Numbered from the stretch's first letter, positions 24,677 to 36,228 are shown. The stretch: 64,000 bases of DNA from an uncultured Bacteroidota bacterium (GCA_913009685.1 CAJVXP010000005.1:1-64000), one strand, 5' to 3'. Made by a program: numbers and translations. Notes: generated by a model not told the origin, from the sequence alone.

Positions 24677-25054
24677 ATGGCAGATTTAAAAGCATTTGCA
24701 GAACAATTGGTTAATCTTACTGTTAAAGAAGTAAATGAACTGGCTGAGATTCTGAAAGAAGAGTATGGTATTGAACCCGCTGCTGCAGTGGCAGTTGCCG
24801 GCCCCGCAGCAGGTGGTGCCGAAAATGGTGCCGCTGAAGAACAAACATCTTTTGATGTTATTCTGAAAGCTGCCGGTCAATCTAAACTCGCTGTTGTGAA
24901 ATTAGTTAAGGAATTAACCAGTCTTGGGCTGAAAGAGTCAAAAGAACTTATTGATTCTGCACCGAGAGCTATTAAAGAAGGCGTAACCAAAGACGAAGCC
25001 GAAGCTTTGAAAGCACAGCTTGAAGAAGCTGGTGCCGAAGTGGAGGTTAAGTAA
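24677..25054 (+). CDS. rplL: 50S ribosomal protein L7/L12
   Basis: The flexible stalk protein that recruits translation factors. The 125 residues have an N-terminal dimerisation helix, an alanine/glycine-rich hinge (about 34-50) and the C-terminal factor-binding domain with [18 protein letters not shown] and EAGAEVEVK. Normal length. Confidence 0.98.
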   Translation: MADLKAFAEQLVNLTVKEVNELAEILKEEYGIEPAAAVAVAGPAAGGAENGAAEEQTSFDVILKAAGQSKLAVVKLVKELTSLGLKESKELIDSAPRAIKEGVTKDEAEALKAQLEEAGAEVEVK

Positions 25055-25082
25055 TACTTTATTTCTATTCAATTGGTGGCAA

Positions 25083-25109
25083 CCTCTGTCCCGGCTTTCG
25101 GGACAGAGG
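25083..25109 (+). promoter_or_regulatory. Hairpin in the rplL-rpoB gap, probable attenuator
   Basis: CCTCTGTCCCG (25083-25093) and CGGGACAGAGG (25099-25109) form a perfect 11-bp stem with a five-base loop. No T run follows directly, so it may attenuate or be an RNA-processing site rather than a full terminator. Ribosomal-to-polymerase attenuation at this point is known in other bacteria. Confidence 0.65.
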
Positions 25110-25150
25110 CTTGCGCCTATTTGTTCTTTTACATCATTCTTTCATTATTT

Positions 25151-25177
25151 GCCGGTGATTTTTTGAAATGTACCGGC
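25151..25177 (+). promoter_or_regulatory. Second hairpin before rpoB
   Basis: GCCGGT (25151-25156) pairs with ACCGGC (25172-25177) around a 15-base AT-rich loop. It ends 28 bases before the rpoB start. Possible role in rpoB translation or mRNA processing. Confidence 0.4.
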
Positions 25178-25204
25178 TTGTTCATAACTTAAAACTATTG
25201 TGCC

Positions 25205-28200
25205 TTGGCTGGAATCAAAACCGAAAGAATCAATTTCGCATCTACAAAAAACCTGATGCCTTATCCGAATTTCCTGGATATTCAGTTAAAATCTTTTCAG
25301 GATTTTTTTCAACTGGAAACCAACACGGAAAACCGTATTAACGAAGGCCTCTTTAAGGTTTTTTCCGAGAATTTCCCCATTACAGATGTGAGAAATAATT
25401 TTGTTCTTGAATTTTTAGACTATTTTGTTGATCCTCCACACTATACAATCGACGAGTGTATTGATCGCGGGTTGACTTATAGTGTCCCTCTCAAAGCAAA
25501 ATTAAAACTTTATTGTACCGATCCTGAACATGAGGATTTTGAAACTATCGTTCAGGATGTCTATTTGGGCATGATCCCTTATATGACCCCCCGTGGTACT
25601 TTTATTATTAATGGTGCCGAAAGGGTTATCGTTTCACAGTTGCACAGGTCGCCCGGTGTGTTCTTCGGGCAACACAGGCATGCTAACGGTACGCAGTTGT
25701 TCTCTGCCAGGATTATTCCTTTTAAAGGTTCCTGGATAGAGTTCTCTACGGACATAAACAACATTATGTATGCCTATATTGACCGTAAAAAGAAATTACC
25801 CGTTACTACCTTATTACGTGCCATTGGTTATGAAACCGACCGTGATATACTCGAAATTTTTGACCTCGCCGAAGAGGTAAAGGTGAGTAAAGCCGGCCTG
25901 AAACGCGTATTGGGCCGGAGCCTGGCAGCACGAGTTGTTCGCTCCTGGTTCGAAGATTTTGTCGATGAGGATACCGGCGAGGTGGTAACTATCGAGCGTA
26001 ATGATGTCATTATCGAACGCGAAACAACTCTGGAAACGGAACACATTCAGAAAATTATCGATGCAGGCGTTAAAACTATTCTTTTGCATAAGGACGATGG
26101 CAGTATAAACGACTATTCGGTTATTTTCCAAACCTTACAAAAAGATACTACCAACTCGGAAAAAGAGGCCGTTGAATATATCTATTTTCAGCTGCGTAAT
26201 GCTTTGCCTCCCGATGAGGAAACTGCCCGTAGCGTATTTGAAAGGCTTTTCTTTTCCGATAAACGTTACGATCTCGGTGAAGTCGGACGCTATCGTATCA
26301 ATAAAAAACTTGAGCTGAATACGCCCATGGATGTGCGTGTTCTTACCAAAGAAGATATTGTTCTCATCATCAAACACCTGGTTAAACTACTGAATCAGAA
26401 AACCATTGTTGATGATATCGACCACCTGAGTAACCGTAGAGTACGTACCGTAGGCGAACAGCTTTATTCTCAGTTCGGCGTAGGACTGGCTCGTATGGCG
26501 AGAACCATCCGCGACCGTATGAATGTCAGAGATAATGAAGTATTTACACCGACAGATCTTATCAATGCCAAGACCCTTTCATCGGTTATCAACTCTTTCT
26601 TCGGGACAAATGCTCTCTCGCAGTTTATGGACCAGACTAACCCGCTTTCTGAAATTACGCATAAACGTCGTATTTCCGCACTCGGACCTGGCGGTTTGTC
26701 GCGCGAAAGAGCCGGTTTTGAAGTCAGGGACGTTCACTATACGCACTACGGAAGACTTTGTACTATTGAAACACCTGAAGGACCAAATATTGGTCTTATT
26801 TCTTCGCTGTGCGTTTATGCAAAAATTAACCATCTTGGCTTTATCGAAACGCCTTATCGTAAGGTGGTAACCGGGATTATTGATTACAAACACGATCCAA
26901 TTTATCTGAGTGCCGAGGAAGAAGAGGATAAAATTATTGCCCAGGCAAATACTGTTGTGGATGATGCCGGAACTTTTGTCAACGAAAAAGTGAAAGTACG
27001 TTATCAGGCTGACTATCCCATTACTCCACGCGAGGAGGTTGACCTTATTGACATTGCCCCTAACCAGATCGCCTCTATAGCTGCTTCCAGTATTCCATTT
27101 CTGGAACACGACGATGCTAACCGTGCTTTGATGGGCTCGAACATGATGCGCCAGGCAGTGCCTTTGCTAAACCCGGAAGCGCCTATTGTAGGAACCGGTA
27201 TTGAAGCGGATGTTGCCCGCGACTCACGTGTTTTGGTTATGGCCGAAGGCGACGGTGTTGTAGAATATGTGGATGCTAAGAAAATTGTTATCCGCTATTC
27301 ACGAGATGAGATGGAAAAACTTGTCAGCTTTGATGACGATGTAAAGGAATATGCTTTAACAAAATTCCGCCGTACAAACCAGAATACTTCCATTAACCTG
27401 CGCCCGATTGTGCGTGCCGGTGATAAAGTATCTAAGGGTCAGCCATTGTGTGAAGGTTATGGTACACAAGGGGGAGAACTTGCCCTCGGACGTAACCTGA
27501 AAGTTGCTTTTATGCCCTGGAAAGGCTATAACTACGAGGATGCTATTGTGATTTCTGAAAAGGTTGTGAAAGATGATATTTTCACCTCCGTACATATCGA
27601 AGAGTTTACTTTGGAAGTGCGCGATACTAAAAGAGGTATTGAAGAACTTACCAATGATATTCCCAATGTAAGTGCAGAAGCTACCAAAGACCTTGACGAA
27701 AACGGTTTGATACGTGTGGGTGCCGAAGTGAATGAGGGGGACATCCTTATTGGGAAAATTACCCCGAAAGGCGAAAGCGATCCAACTCCGGAAGAGAAAT
27801 TGTTACGTGCCATTTTTGGCGATAAAGCCGGCGATGTTAAAAATGCTTCTTTCAAAGCTCCTCCTTCATTAAAAGGTGTTGTCCTTAAAAAAGATCTGTT
27901 TTCCAGAGCAGTGAAAAGCTCCAAAAACAAATCCAGGGAAAAAGAACTTATTGCCGCTCTCGATGAAGAATACAATAAAAGATTTTCGGAGTTAAAAGCC
28001 AAACTGGTTGATAAACTGACCGTTCTGGTAAGTAATCGTACCTCTCAGGGGGTTACCAATGTGTTTGGTGACGTGGTTGTTCCTACCAAAACCAAGTTTA
28101 CGCAGAAAATACTTCACTCACTGGATTATATTAATATTAATGCCAGCAAGTGGACTACCGACAATACAAAAAACGAGATGATTAAGGTGTTGCTCAACAA

Positions 28201-29014
28201 CTACAACATCAAATACAAAGAGTTGCTGGGCGTTTATAATCGTAAAAAGTTTATTGCCAGTGTAGGCGACGAGCTTCCCAATGGTATTGTTCAGATGGCT
28301 AAGGTTTATATTGCCAAGAAACGTAAGTTAAAAGTGGGTGATAAAATGTCCGGACGCCATGGTAACAAAGGTATTGTGGCAAGAATTGTCCGTGAGGAGG
28401 ATATGCCGTTTATGGAAGATGGAACACCTGTTGATATCGTTCTGAATCCTCTTGGCGTACCTTCGCGAATGAATCTGGGGCAGATCTACGAGACTGTTCT
28501 CGGTTGGGCAGGTAAAGTGCTGGGGCTGAAGTTTGCAACGCCTATTTTTGATGGTGCTACTGATGCTCAGATTAACTCTTATATGCAACAGGCCGGTTTG
28601 CCGGAGAATGGCAGTGTTTATCTTTACGATGGAGGTACAGGCGAACGTTTTGACCAGCCCGCAACAGTGGGTTACATATACATGATTAAACTTCACCACC
28701 TGATTGACGATAAGATGCATGCCCGTTCTATTGGGCCTTATTCCCTCATTACACAGCAACCTCTTGGCGGGAAAGCCCAGTTTGGTGGCCAGCGTTTTGG
28801 TGAGATGGAAGTATGGGCGCTCGAAGCTTTTGGAGCTGCTAATATTCTACAGGAAATCCTTACCGTGAAATCGGATGATGTAAACGGCAGGGCCAAAGCC
28901 TATGAAGCGATTGTAAAAGGTGAAAGTATGCCTACCCCCGGAATGCCGGAGTCGTTCAATGTACTTGTACACGAACTGCGCGGACTGGGACTGGAAATCA
29001 GCTTTGATAAGTAA
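25205..29014 (+). CDS. rpoB: RNA polymerase beta subunit
   Basis: The 1269-residue catalytic subunit is complete. It contains the fork and rifampicin region ([38 protein letters not shown], about residues 455-500), the [14 protein letters not shown] motif and the C-terminal [15 protein letters not shown]. The start is a TTG: the nearest upstream in-frame codon triplet of note is a stop at 25190, and the first ATG (residue 18) would cut off residues that align with other Bacteroidota RpoB N-termini as I recall them. The gap to rplL holds two hairpins. rpoC follows after 33 bases. Confidence 0.97.
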   Translation: MAGIKTERINFASTKNLMPYPNFLDIQLKSFQDFFQLETNTENRINEGLFKVFSENFPITDVRNNFVLEFLDYFVDPPHYTIDECIDRGLTYSVPLKAKLKLYCTDPEHEDFETIVQDVYLGMIPYMTPRGTFIINGAERVIVSQLHRSPGVFFGQHRHANGTQLFSARIIPFKGSWIEFSTDINNIMYAYIDRKKKLPVTTLLRAIGYETDRDILEIFDLAEEVKVSKAGLKRVLGRSLAARVVRSWFEDFVDEDTGEVVTIERNDVIIERETTLETEHIQKIIDAGVKTILLHKDDGSINDYSVIFQTLQKDTTNSEKEAVEYIYFQLRNALPPDEETARSVFERLFFSDKRYDLGEVGRYRINKKLELNTPMDVRVLTKEDIVLIIKHLVKLLNQKTIVDDIDHLSNRRVRTVGEQLYSQFGVGLARMARTIRDRMNVRDNEVFTPTDLINAKTLSSVINSFFGTNALSQFMDQTNPLSEITHKRRISALGPGGLSRERAGFEVRDVHYTHYGRLCTIETPEGPNIGLISSLCVYAKINHLGFIETPYRKVVTGIIDYKHDPIYLSAEEEEDKIIAQANTVVDDAGTFVNEKVKVRYQADYPITPREEVDLIDIAPNQIASIAASSIPFLEHDDANRALMGSNMMRQAVPLLNPEAPIVGTGIEADVARDSRVLVMAEGDGVVEYVDAKKIVIRYSRDEMEKLVSFDDDVKEYALTKFRRTNQNTSINLRPIVRAGDKVSKGQPLCEGYGTQGGELALGRNLKVAFMPWKGYNYEDAIVISEKVVKDDIFTSVHIEEFTLEVRDTKRGIEELTNDIPNVSAEATKDLDENGLIRVGAEVNEGDILIGKITPKGESDPTPEEKLLRAIFGDKAGDVKNASFKAPPSLKGVVLKKDLFSRAVKSSKNKSREKELIAALDEEYNKRFSELKAKLVDKLTVLVSNRTSQGVTNVFGDVVVPTKTKFTQKILHSLDYININASKWTTDNTKNEMIKVLLNNYNIKYKELLGVYNRKKFIASVGDELPNGIVQMAKVYIAKKRKLKVGDKMSGRHGNKGIVARIVREEDMPFMEDGTPVDIVLNPLGVPSRMNLGQIYETVLGWAGKVLGLKFATPIFDGATDAQINSYMQQAGLPENGSVYLYDGGTGERFDQPATVGYIYMIKLHHLIDDKMHARSIGPYSLITQQPLGGKAQFGGQRFGEMEVWALEAFGAANILQEILTVKSDDVNGRAKAYEAIVKGESMPTPGMPESFNVLVHELRGLGLEISFDK

Positions 29015-29047
29015 TTTAATTTGATTCTAATAAAATAAAAATCTGAT

Positions 29048-32000
29048 ATGGCTTTCAGACAAGATAGTAAAGTACCGGATAGTTTTAATAAAATAACCAT
29101 CAGCCTTGCTTCACCCGAGTCCATTTTGGAGCGGTCGCATGGTGAGGTTTTGAAACCTGAAACCATCAACTACCGGACCTATAAACCGGAACGAGACGGA
29201 CTTTTCTGCGAAAGGATTTTTGGTCCTGTAAAGGACTACGAATGTCATTGCGGGAAATACAAGCGAATTCGTTACAAAGGCATCGTCTGTGACCGTTGTG
29301 GAGTTGAAGTAACCGAGAAAAAAGTTAGACGTGAAAGAATGGGACATATTGAGCTTGTGGTTCCCGTGGTTCACATTTGGTTTTTCCGCTCTTTACCTAA
29401 TAAAATTGGCGCTCTGCTGGGAATACAAACTAAGAAACTGGAATCAATTATTTACTACGAACGTTATGTAGTAATTAATCCCGGTATTAAAGAAGTCGAT
29501 GGTGTCCAAAAAATGGATTTCCTCACCGAAGAGGAATATTTGAATATTCTCGATACGCTGCCTTCGGAGAATCAGTATCTCGATGATATGGATCCGGATA
29601 AATTTATTGCAAAAATGGGTGCTCAGGCAGTGCATGATTTATTGATGCGTATTGACCTTGATAAAGTATCTTTTGAACTCCGGCATAAAGCAAATACGGA
29701 AACTTCGCAACAACGAAAAGCAGATGCATTAAAACGACTTCAGGTTTTTGAAGCTTTCCGCGATGCCCGTAAACGTAAAGAAAATCGTCCGGAATGGATG
29801 ATCGTTAAGATTGTTCCGGTCATCCCACCGGAGCTGCGACCTTTGGTCCCGCTGGATGGTGGCCGCTTCGCCACTTCCGACCTGAACGACCTTTACCGCC
29901 GGGTTATCATTCGTAACAACCGGCTGAAACGGTTAATCGAAATCAAAGCTCCCGACGTGATTATGCGTAATGAAAAACGTATGCTCCAGGAAGCTGTTGA
30001 TTCACTGTTTGACAACTCCCGGAAATCAAGCGCTGTTAAAACGGAATCGAATCGCCCGCTGAAATCTTTAAGTGATAGTCTGAAAGGAAAACAGGGACGT
30101 TTCCGTCAGAATCTGCTCGGTAAACGGGTGGACTACTCCGGCCGTTCGGTGATTATTGTCGGCCCTAAACTGAAGATGAACGAATGTGGCCTTCCCAAAG
30201 ATATGGCTGCCGAACTTTTTAAGCCTTTTATTATTCGACGGCTACTTGAACGTGGTATCGTCAAAACGGTTAAGTCGGCGAAAAAAATTGTGGAAAGAAA
30301 AGATGCCGTTGTGTACGACATACTTGAGAATATTCTGAAAGGGCATCCTGTTTTGCTGAACCGTGCTCCTACGTTGCACCGCCTCGGTATTCAGGCTTTT
30401 CAGCCCAAGTTGGTGGAGGGTAAGGCCATTCAGTTACATCCGTTGGCCTGTACCGCTTTCAATGCCGACTTCGACGGTGACCAAATGGCTGTTCATTTAC
30501 CTTTGGGAAATGCTGCCGTTTTGGAAGCACAGGTTCTGATGCTCGCTTCACACAATATTCTGAATCCTGCTAACGGTGCGCCTATTACTGTCCCTTCACA
30601 GGACATGGTACTGGGACTTTACTATATTACCAAAGCACGGAAAAGTACGGAAACCCATCCCGTAACAGGAGAGGGTATGATTTTCTATTCTCCTGAGGAG
30701 GTTCGTATCGCTTATAATGAAAAACGTGTTAATTTACACGCTATTATCAAAGTAAAAGTTGATGTAAAAGAGGATGGTAAACTGGTTAATAAACTGATTG
30801 AAACCACAGTAGGAAGAGTTCTCTTTAATGAAAAAGTACCGAAAGAATTTGGGTTTATTAATAAACTTTTAACAAAAAAAGCCCTTCGGGATATTATCAG
30901 CGATGTGCTGAAATCCACAGGAAATGCTGTAACGGCCCAGTTCCTTGACGATATTAAGAACCTCGGTTACTACATGGCTTTTGTGGGAGGTCTCTCCTTT
31001 AATCTCGGAAATGTGCGCGTTCCTAAAGTGAAGGAAGAACTTATTGAAAAAGCCGAGGAGGAAGTGGATGAGGTGGTGAACAACTACAACATGGGTTTCA
31101 TCACCAATAACGAGCGTTATAATCAGATTATTGATATCTGGACACACACCAACTCCCGCCTTACCAATATCTTAATGAAAGAGCTTGCTTCTGATGATGA
31201 CGGATTTAATCCTGTTTATATGATGCTTGACTCCGGAGCCCGTGGTTCCAAAGAGCAGATTCGTCAGCTCTCGGGGATGCGTGGTTTGATGGCTAAACCC
31301 CAGAAAGCAGGTGCTGCCGGGAATGAAATTATCGAAAATCCTATTCTTTCAAACTTTAAAGAAGGATTGTCGGTTCTTGAGTACTTTATTTCTACTCATG
31401 GTGCCCGTAAAGGTCTTGCCGATACAGCCCTGAAAACAGCTGATGCCGGTTATCTGACCCGTAGGCTGGTTGATGTGGCTCAGGATGTGATTATCTCTGA
31501 AAAAGATTGTGGTACCTTGCGTGGACTTACAGTTACCGCTCTAAAGAAAAATGAGGAAGTTGTTGAGTCGCTTTACGACAGGATTCTCGGACGTGTGGCC
31601 GTACATGATATTTATCATTCCCAAACAGGAGAACTTATTGTAAAAGGTGGTGAAGAGATTACGGAAGAAATTGGTAAGCAAATAGAAAATGCTCACATTG
31701 AACAGGTTGAAATCAGGTCAGTACTTACCTGTGAGTCGAAGCATGGTGTTTGTGCCAATTGCTACGGACGAAACCTGGCCTCCGGACATTTGGTGCAAAG
31801 AGGAGAAGCTGTTGGCGTGATTGCCGCCCAGTCGATTGGAGAACCGGGAACACAGCTTACCTTGCGTACTTTCCACCAGGGTGGTACGGCTTCAAATGTT
31901 GCTGCCAGTTCAAAAATTGAAGCTAACAATAATGGCGTTCTGGAATTTGAAGAGCTGAGAACTGTTGCTTATAGCGATGAAGAAGGTAACAAACATGATG

Positions 32001-33361
32001 TTGTTACCGGTCGTTCGGCAGAGATGAGACTGGTAGATCCTAATACCGGCGTAGTTCTTTCATCTGCAAATATTGCTTACGGTTCCAGATTATATTTCAA
32101 GGATGGGGATAAGGTGAAGAAGGGGGATATGATTGTTGATTGGGATCCTTTTAATGCTGTTATCCTTTCAGAAGTTGCCGGTAGTGTTGCCTTTGAGAAT
32201 ATTGTCGAAGGACAGACTTACCGTGTGGAATCTGATGAACAGACGGGTTATTTCGAGAAAGTAATTATCGAAACCAAACAAAAAACCAAGAATCCAAATG
32301 TCAAGATTCTGGATGCCGATGGTAACGTGCTGAGATATTATGACCTGCCTGTGGGCGCTCATATTGTCGTTGAAGAGGGTGTCAATATTAAGGCTGGAGA
32401 CCTGCTGGTGAAAATACCGCGTGCCTTTGGTAAAGCCGGTGATATTACCGGTGGTTTACCACGCGTAACGGAACTTTTCGAAGCGCGTAACCCTTCGGAA
32501 CAAGCTGTTGTTTCTGAAATTGATGGCGTGGTTTCTTTCGGTAAGAAGCTGAAACGCGGGAACCGTGAAATTATCATTACCGCTAAAACAGGGGCAGAGA
32601 AACGTTATCTTGTTTCAACAACCAAACAGATTTTGGCACAGGAAAACGACTTCGTAAAAGCCGGCACTAAACTTTCTGATGGCGTCATTACCCCTGCTGA
32701 TATTCTGGCCATTAAAGGTCCGATGAAAGTTCAGGAATACATCGTAAACGAAATTCAGGAGGTGTATCGTCTGCAGGGTGTGAAAATCAATGATAAACAC
32801 TTTGAGGTTATTGTTCGCCAAATGATGCGTAAAGTACAGGTGGAAGATCCCGGTGATACACGTTTCCTTGAAGGTGAACTGGTGAACAAAGTTAAATTCC
32901 ATGAAGTAAATGACGAAATCTTTGGTATGAAGGTCGTCGTTGACCCCGGTGATTCGGATTCTGTACGCCAGGGTGAGATTATCACTGCCCGTAAATTGCG
33001 TGATGAGAATTCAACCCTGCGTCGTCGTGATAAAAAACTCATTGAAGCGCATGTCGCACAAACGGCAACAGCCCGTCAGGTGCTTCAGGGTATTACGCGT
33101 GCTTCCCTGCAAACCGACAGCTTTATATCGGCTGCATCCTTCCAGGAAACCACCAAAGTGCTTACCCTTGCAGCTATTAATGCCAAACAGGATACACTAA
33201 AAGGACTGAAAGAGAATGTCATTGTCGGACATAAGATTCCGGCTGGTACGGGTCTTAAAGAGTACGATGATATTATCGTAGCTTCCAAAGAAGAGCATGA
33301 TGCCATGATGGCGAAAGCCAATGACATGGATGCTGTTGAAGAAGAGGCAGAAGAAAAATAA
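29048..33361 (+). CDS. rpoC: RNA polymerase beta' subunit
   Basis: The 1437-residue subunit has the N-terminal zinc ribbon ([20 protein letters not shown]), the active-site magnesium loop [12 protein letters not shown] at about residues 472-483, the bridge helix and trigger loop region, and the second zinc site ([13 protein letters not shown]). Length fits Bacteroidota RpoC. The acidic tail after about 1420 is typical. A strong terminator follows, closing the secE-rpoC cluster. Confidence 0.98.
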   Translation: MAFRQDSKVPDSFNKITISLASPESILERSHGEVLKPETINYRTYKPERDGLFCERIFGPVKDYECHCGKYKRIRYKGIVCDRCGVEVTEKKVRRERMGHIELVVPVVHIWFFRSLPNKIGALLGIQTKKLESIIYYERYVVINPGIKEVDGVQKMDFLTEEEYLNILDTLPSENQYLDDMDPDKFIAKMGAQAVHDLLMRIDLDKVSFELRHKANTETSQQRKADALKRLQVFEAFRDARKRKENRPEWMIVKIVPVIPPELRPLVPLDGGRFATSDLNDLYRRVIIRNNRLKRLIEIKAPDVIMRNEKRMLQEAVDSLFDNSRKSSAVKTESNRPLKSLSDSLKGKQGRFRQNLLGKRVDYSGRSVIIVGPKLKMNECGLPKDMAAELFKPFIIRRLLERGIVKTVKSAKKIVERKDAVVYDILENILKGHPVLLNRAPTLHRLGIQAFQPKLVEGKAIQLHPLACTAFNADFDGDQMAVHLPLGNAAVLEAQVLMLASHNILNPANGAPITVPSQDMVLGLYYITKARKSTETHPVTGEGMIFYSPEEVRIAYNEKRVNLHAIIKVKVDVKEDGKLVNKLIETTVGRVLFNEKVPKEFGFINKLLTKKALRDIISDVLKSTGNAVTAQFLDDIKNLGYYMAFVGGLSFNLGNVRVPKVKEELIEKAEEEVDEVVNNYNMGFITNNERYNQIIDIWTHTNSRLTNILMKELASDDDGFNPVYMMLDSGARGSKEQIRQLSGMRGLMAKPQKAGAAGNEIIENPILSNFKEGLSVLEYFISTHGARKGLADTALKTADAGYLTRRLVDVAQDVIISEKDCGTLRGLTVTALKKNEEVVESLYDRILGRVAVHDIYHSQTGELIVKGGEEITEEIGKQIENAHIEQVEIRSVLTCESKHGVCANCYGRNLASGHLVQRGEAVGVIAAQSIGEPGTQLTLRTFHQGGTASNVAASSKIEANNNGVLEFEELRTVAYSDEEGNKHDVVTGRSAEMRLVDPNTGVVLSSANIAYGSRLYFKDGDKVKKGDMIVDWDPFNAVILSEVAGSVAFENIVEGQTYRVESDEQTGYFEKVIIETKQKTKNPNVKILDADGNVLRYYDLPVGAHIVVEEGVNIKAGDLLVKIPRAFGKAGDITGGLPRVTELFEARNPSEQAVVSEIDGVVSFGKKLKRGNREIIITAKTGAEKRYLVSTTKQILAQENDFVKAGTKLSDGVITPADILAIKGPMKVQEYIVNEIQEVYRLQGVKINDKHFEVIVRQMMRKVQVEDPGDTRFLEGELVNKVKFHEVNDEIFGMKVVVDPGDSDSVRQGEIITARKLRDENSTLRRRDKKLIEAHVAQTATARQVLQGITRASLQTDSFISAASFQETTKVLTLAAINAKQDTLKGLKENVIVGHKIPAGTGLKEYDDIIVASKEEHDAMMAKANDMDAVEEEAEEK

Positions 33362-33370
33362 ACTATTTTT

Positions 33371-33418
33371 AAAGGCTGTTGCAAAGGGAATATCCCTGCC
33401 CTGCAACAGCCTTTTTTT
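33371..33418 (+). terminator. rpoC terminator
   Basis: AAAGGCTGTTGCA (33371-33383) pairs perfectly with TGCAACAGCCTTT (33402-33414) and continues into seven Ts. A clear rho-independent terminator at the end of the polymerase operon. Confidence 0.92.
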
Positions 33419-33431
33419 AAAATATTAAACC

Positions 33432-33752
33432 ATGGAAGACAACAACAATCCACAGCAAAACCAAATCAATATTGAACTCAGCGAAGAGATGGCCGAAGGT
33501 GTTTACTGCAACCTTGCCATCATTACCCATTCGCATGCCGAATTTGTTATTGACTTCGTGAAACTAATGCCCGGTACTCCCAAAGCAAAAGTAAAATCCA
33601 GAATTATTCTGACACCCGAACATGCCAAACGGTTGTACAAAGCTTTGCAGGATAACATCCGGAAATTTGAAGCCATACATGGTACTATCAAAGAAAACCC
33701 GGACGGCGGACTGCCGCCATTCTCCATGGGCGGGCCTACGGCACAGGCATAG
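33432..33752 (+). CDS. DUF3467 protein
   Basis: This 106-residue acidic protein belongs to DUF3467, a small family without known function. It matches in the core EGVYCNLAIITHSHAEFVIDF, PKAKVKSRIILTPEHAKRL and the closing helix LQDNIRKFEAIHG. It has no signal peptide or membrane helix. In Bacteroidota it regularly follows rpoC, but here the rpoC terminator lies between them, so it has its own or read-through expression. Confidence 0.88.
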   Translation: MEDNNNPQQNQINIELSEEMAEGVYCNLAIITHSHAEFVIDFVKLMPGTPKAKVKSRIILTPEHAKRLYKALQDNIRKFEAIHGTIKENPDGGLPPFSMGGPTAQA

Positions 33753-33759
33753 ACAATTG

Positions 33760-34033
33760 TTATTTTCGCGATACGGTTGTCTTCTTTTCAAAGATTTTAT
33801 CGCCTGCCTTTATCCTCAAAAGGTAAACACCGGGTTTTAACCCGCTTACATTTAATGAGGTGGATTTGCCTTTGAACTGTTTATGCAATAGCGGGTTCAT
33901 CATCTTGTCGAACAGGTAAACTGTTTTTATTCCGGTAATGTAATACTAATGTGTCTCCTCATTGTTGTGCCTCACAAAATAATGTGTTTAAGCCTAATAA
34001 GGCTATGAATAAAAATTTTATAAACTTTTTCAT
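33760..34033 (-). pseudogene. Gutted gene for a T9SS-exported protein
   Basis: Only the two ends of a secreted-protein gene remain. From ATG at 34031-34033 the minus strand encodes 24 residues with a signal peptide (MKKFIKFLFIALLGLNTLFC, then EAQQ) and then a TGA at 33959-33961. In another frame, 33760-33945 encodes about 61 residues ending in the T9SS type A sorting pattern (NVSGLKPGVYLLRIKAGDK, then IFEKKTTVSRK). There is no start codon or ribosome site for the second part. The passenger domain is entirely missing, so an internal deletion is the simplest explanation. Confidence 0.8.
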
Positions 34034-34050
34034 AACTATATGTTTTTTAA

Positions 34051-34494
34051 TTAATTCGATCTTGTAAAATAATACGACATCGCATCAGGTCCATAACCAG
34101 ATAATACCAGGGTATCATTATAAATTCCATTAACTATTGTATAATTCCAACCACAAACACTCATTAAGTAAGTAAAACCATTCATATACTTTTCTCTACG
34201 CCATTGGATATATGAATTACATTCTATCGTGTCATTATATGTTTGTATGATTTTATTATCAGAAGTGAATTCCCATATATAATTGTGAAAATATTGTACA
34301 GTATTTGCAGCTATACCCCCCTTGCCATAACGTAAGTCCCATTTCCCCATGATATTTGCCAGAATAACATCAATAGGTTTATCGTACAATGTAATGTTTG
34401 TGTTATGCCGGGGTATAATTTTTTCTTTTCGGCAACTAAAAACAGTTATGCCGATGAGCCCGCCCAGGAGTAGAATTTTTAATATTGTTTTCAT
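34051..34494 (-). CDS. Small lipoprotein, unknown function
   Basis: I do not recognise the family. The 147 residues begin with a lipoprotein signal (lipobox near ITVFSC, lipid cysteine about residue 21), then a region of short strands rich in aromatic residues (KWDLRYGKGG, YIWEFTSDNKI, DTLVLSGYG). The pattern resembles the lipocalin-like DUFs that many Bacteroidota lipoproteins carry. It starts 13 bases after the stop of the next upstream minus-strand gene, so the two are probably one message. Confidence 0.65.
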   Translation of the reverse strand: MKTILKILLLGGLIGITVFSCRKEKIIPRHNTNITLYDKPIDVILANIMGKWDLRYGKGGIAANTVQYFHNYIWEFTSDNKIIQTYNDTIECNSYIQWRREKYMNGFTYLMSVCGWNYTIVNGIYNDTLVLSGYGPDAMSYYFTRSN

Positions 34495-34507
34495 GATCTT
34501 TTAATTT

Positions 34508-34840
34508 TTAGTTTGCCAGTTCGATGGTTGCGTCATAGCCAGCCCATAAGCAATTTGCAAAATGGCCAACGGTGTCGCGATGGTACTTAATAATCTTAAA
34601 TGCGATTTTTTCGCGGTCCTTTAATTGTTTCACTTGTGTACTATCATCTACAAAAGTTACATAAAGCGATGTATTCACAGGCAGGCCATTTGGAATGGAT
34701 TTCGTAATATTTACGATATTTTGGCAATTATTCCCTTTTATAAAAACACCCTCATAAAGCGTAGCATTATTTTTATTGCAGCTTACGAAGGCGAAAAATG
34801 AAACGGAGAGAACGGTCAGGATAAATATAACTTTTTTCAT
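34508..34840 (-). CDS. Small lipoprotein, unknown function
   Basis: A 110-residue lipoprotein with lipobox FVSC (cysteine about residue 21) followed by a soluble domain with two further cysteines and alternating strands. No family is recognised. It is the first gene of the pair with the 147-residue lipoprotein, and the gutted T9SS gene lies just downstream of them. Co-location suggests that all three belonged to one surface-exposed set, but this is only contextual. Confidence 0.65.
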   Translation of the reverse strand: MKKVIFILTVLSVSFFAFVSCNKNNATLYEGVFIKGNNCQNIVNITKSIPNGLPVNTSLYVTFVDDSTQVKQLKDREKIAFKIIKYHRDTVGHFANCLWAGYDATIELAN

Positions 34841-35223
34841 GGGGTGTAATTTTAATGGTTTTTTGCTTCATTATTTACACAATTATAATGCCGAAAATGA
34901 ACCGTCTAATTTTTAGCATTTCAAGACATTCGTTTTTTTAGCTGGAACTGCCTGTATTATCATTGCCTTTCTGATAAAAAGGCCTGCAGCTACGGCGGCC
35001 GCCAAAGTATATTTTGCAATAAAGGCATGTCGGTTTTGTCTTTTAAAGAATCTCTAAGGTACAAAACACATTTTGAAAAGTCAGGTTTCTAACATACCCA
35101 AACCCACACGCAAGGCTGCGCCGGTTGGGTTGAAAGTATTTAGATGTCAGAGTAATACAGCCCCTCTTTTCGTAGAAAGGCTACCCAAAATTTTTCCGGT
35201 TTTCGTGATTTTTTATCCCGCCC
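34841..35223. other. Intergenic region with REP-like element
   Basis: No intact gene is seen. On the minus strand about 34918-35062 stays open without a start and encodes a segment (RHAFIAKYTLAAAVAAGLFI) resembling a Tat-type signal anchor, perhaps a remnant. At 35103-35131, CACACGCAAGGCTGCGCCGG and GTTGGGTT resemble the right RAYT hairpin. A plus-strand open frame here has no convincing protein features. Confidence 0.4.
35103..35131 (+). repeat. REP-like element related to the RAYT hairpin
   Basis: The phrase ACGC-AAG-CT-GCGCC-GTTGG matches the right flank of the transposase (11818-11842) at most positions. A short hairpin is possible between AACCC and GGGTT at its ends. Confidence 0.45.
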
Positions 35224-36162
35224 CTAAAGATTCTTATCCAGAAATGCTTCCATGGTCTGAAACACTTTCTCCCGTACCGGCTTTTTGGAGAGCAGCAAAT
35301 CGTGTAGCCCTCCTTCGAAGGAAGCACTCTCCACATTTTTCCCGATAACATGAGAATAGCGTTCGATGTCGCCCACGTTCAGTACCGAATCCGCATCCTG
35401 CATTTCCGGTTTGTAATTTCCGGGTTTCACGCTTCCGGCCGAAAACATGACCAATACCGGGCAGGCAATGTCCAAACCTTTTTGCAGCTCTTTCTGTGCG
35501 GTATAAATCCCCTTAATCCAACCGGCATAAATCTGAAAACCTGCATCAGGCTTAAGCTTCAATTCGTAGTCCCATTCTCCATTGTGGCTTTTGTGCAGAC
35601 TGTATCCGTAACCTTTGTCGAGACCTACCGGAGAAGGAAAACGCGGAAAAGAACCGGCCAGTGAAACCATAAGCGGGATAAAAGTCTTCTTTAAAATTGG
35701 CGAAACGTTAAACTCAAAAAACGGACTGTTCAGTATAAGTGCATCGACAAGGCTGTCATTCCGGTGGTCGTGGACGTATAGCGCTCCAATTAGTCCTCCG
35801 GTGGAATGACCGATGAACACCAGCTTTTCGTTTTCATCCTTTTCCCGGATAAACGCTATGGCCTTGTCAATTTCTTCAAAATATTCGCGGATATCCCTGA
35901 AATCGTTGGGCTTTTGATGCGGGAGAATGGAGCGTCCGTATTTTCGTAGCTCCAGGGCGTAAAAGTTAAATCCAAGCTTATTCGCCCATGCTGCTAAATG
36001 ATCCTGAAAAAAATAATCATTAAAACCGTGCAGATACAGAAGGGCTTTTTTTGCCGGTTTTGCTGACTTCTTTTCAATAAGGGTAGCCACAACTTTGCCT
36101 TCATAATCGGGCTTTAGTTTCAGCGTGTGAAAAGTGAAGTTATTTTCTTTTTGCTTTTCCAT
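35224..36162 (-). CDS. Alpha/beta hydrolase, S33 lysophospholipase-like
   Basis: The 312-residue soluble protein is an alpha/beta hydrolase of the serine aminopeptidase/monoacylglycerol lipase type. It has the oxyanion segment LYLHGFNDYF (about 42-51), the nucleophile elbow GHSTGG (about 117-122), a late acidic region and a histidine near the C-terminus (GGLHDLL). No signal peptide, so it is cytoplasmic. Ester or lipid hydrolysis is likely; the substrate is unknown. It is a single gene with its own promoter box. Confidence 0.85.
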   Translation of the reverse strand: MEKQKENNFTFHTLKLKPDYEGKVVATLIEKKSAKPAKKALLYLHGFNDYFFQDHLAAWANKLGFNFYALELRKYGRSILPHQKPNDFRDIREYFEEIDKAIAFIREKDENEKLVFIGHSTGGLIGALYVHDHRNDSLVDALILNSPFFEFNVSPILKKTFIPLMVSLAGSFPRFPSPVGLDKGYGYSLHKSHNGEWDYELKLKPDAGFQIYAGWIKGIYTAQKELQKGLDIACPVLVMFSAGSVKPGNYKPEMQDADSVLNVGDIERYSHVIGKNVESASFEGGLHDLLLSKKPVREKVFQTMEAFLDKNL

Positions 36163-36228
36163 GATGCATTTTTTTTGTGTGGTTAACGGATTTTGTCCGA
36201 ATATTTCTTTTTAAGGTACTTAACCCCA

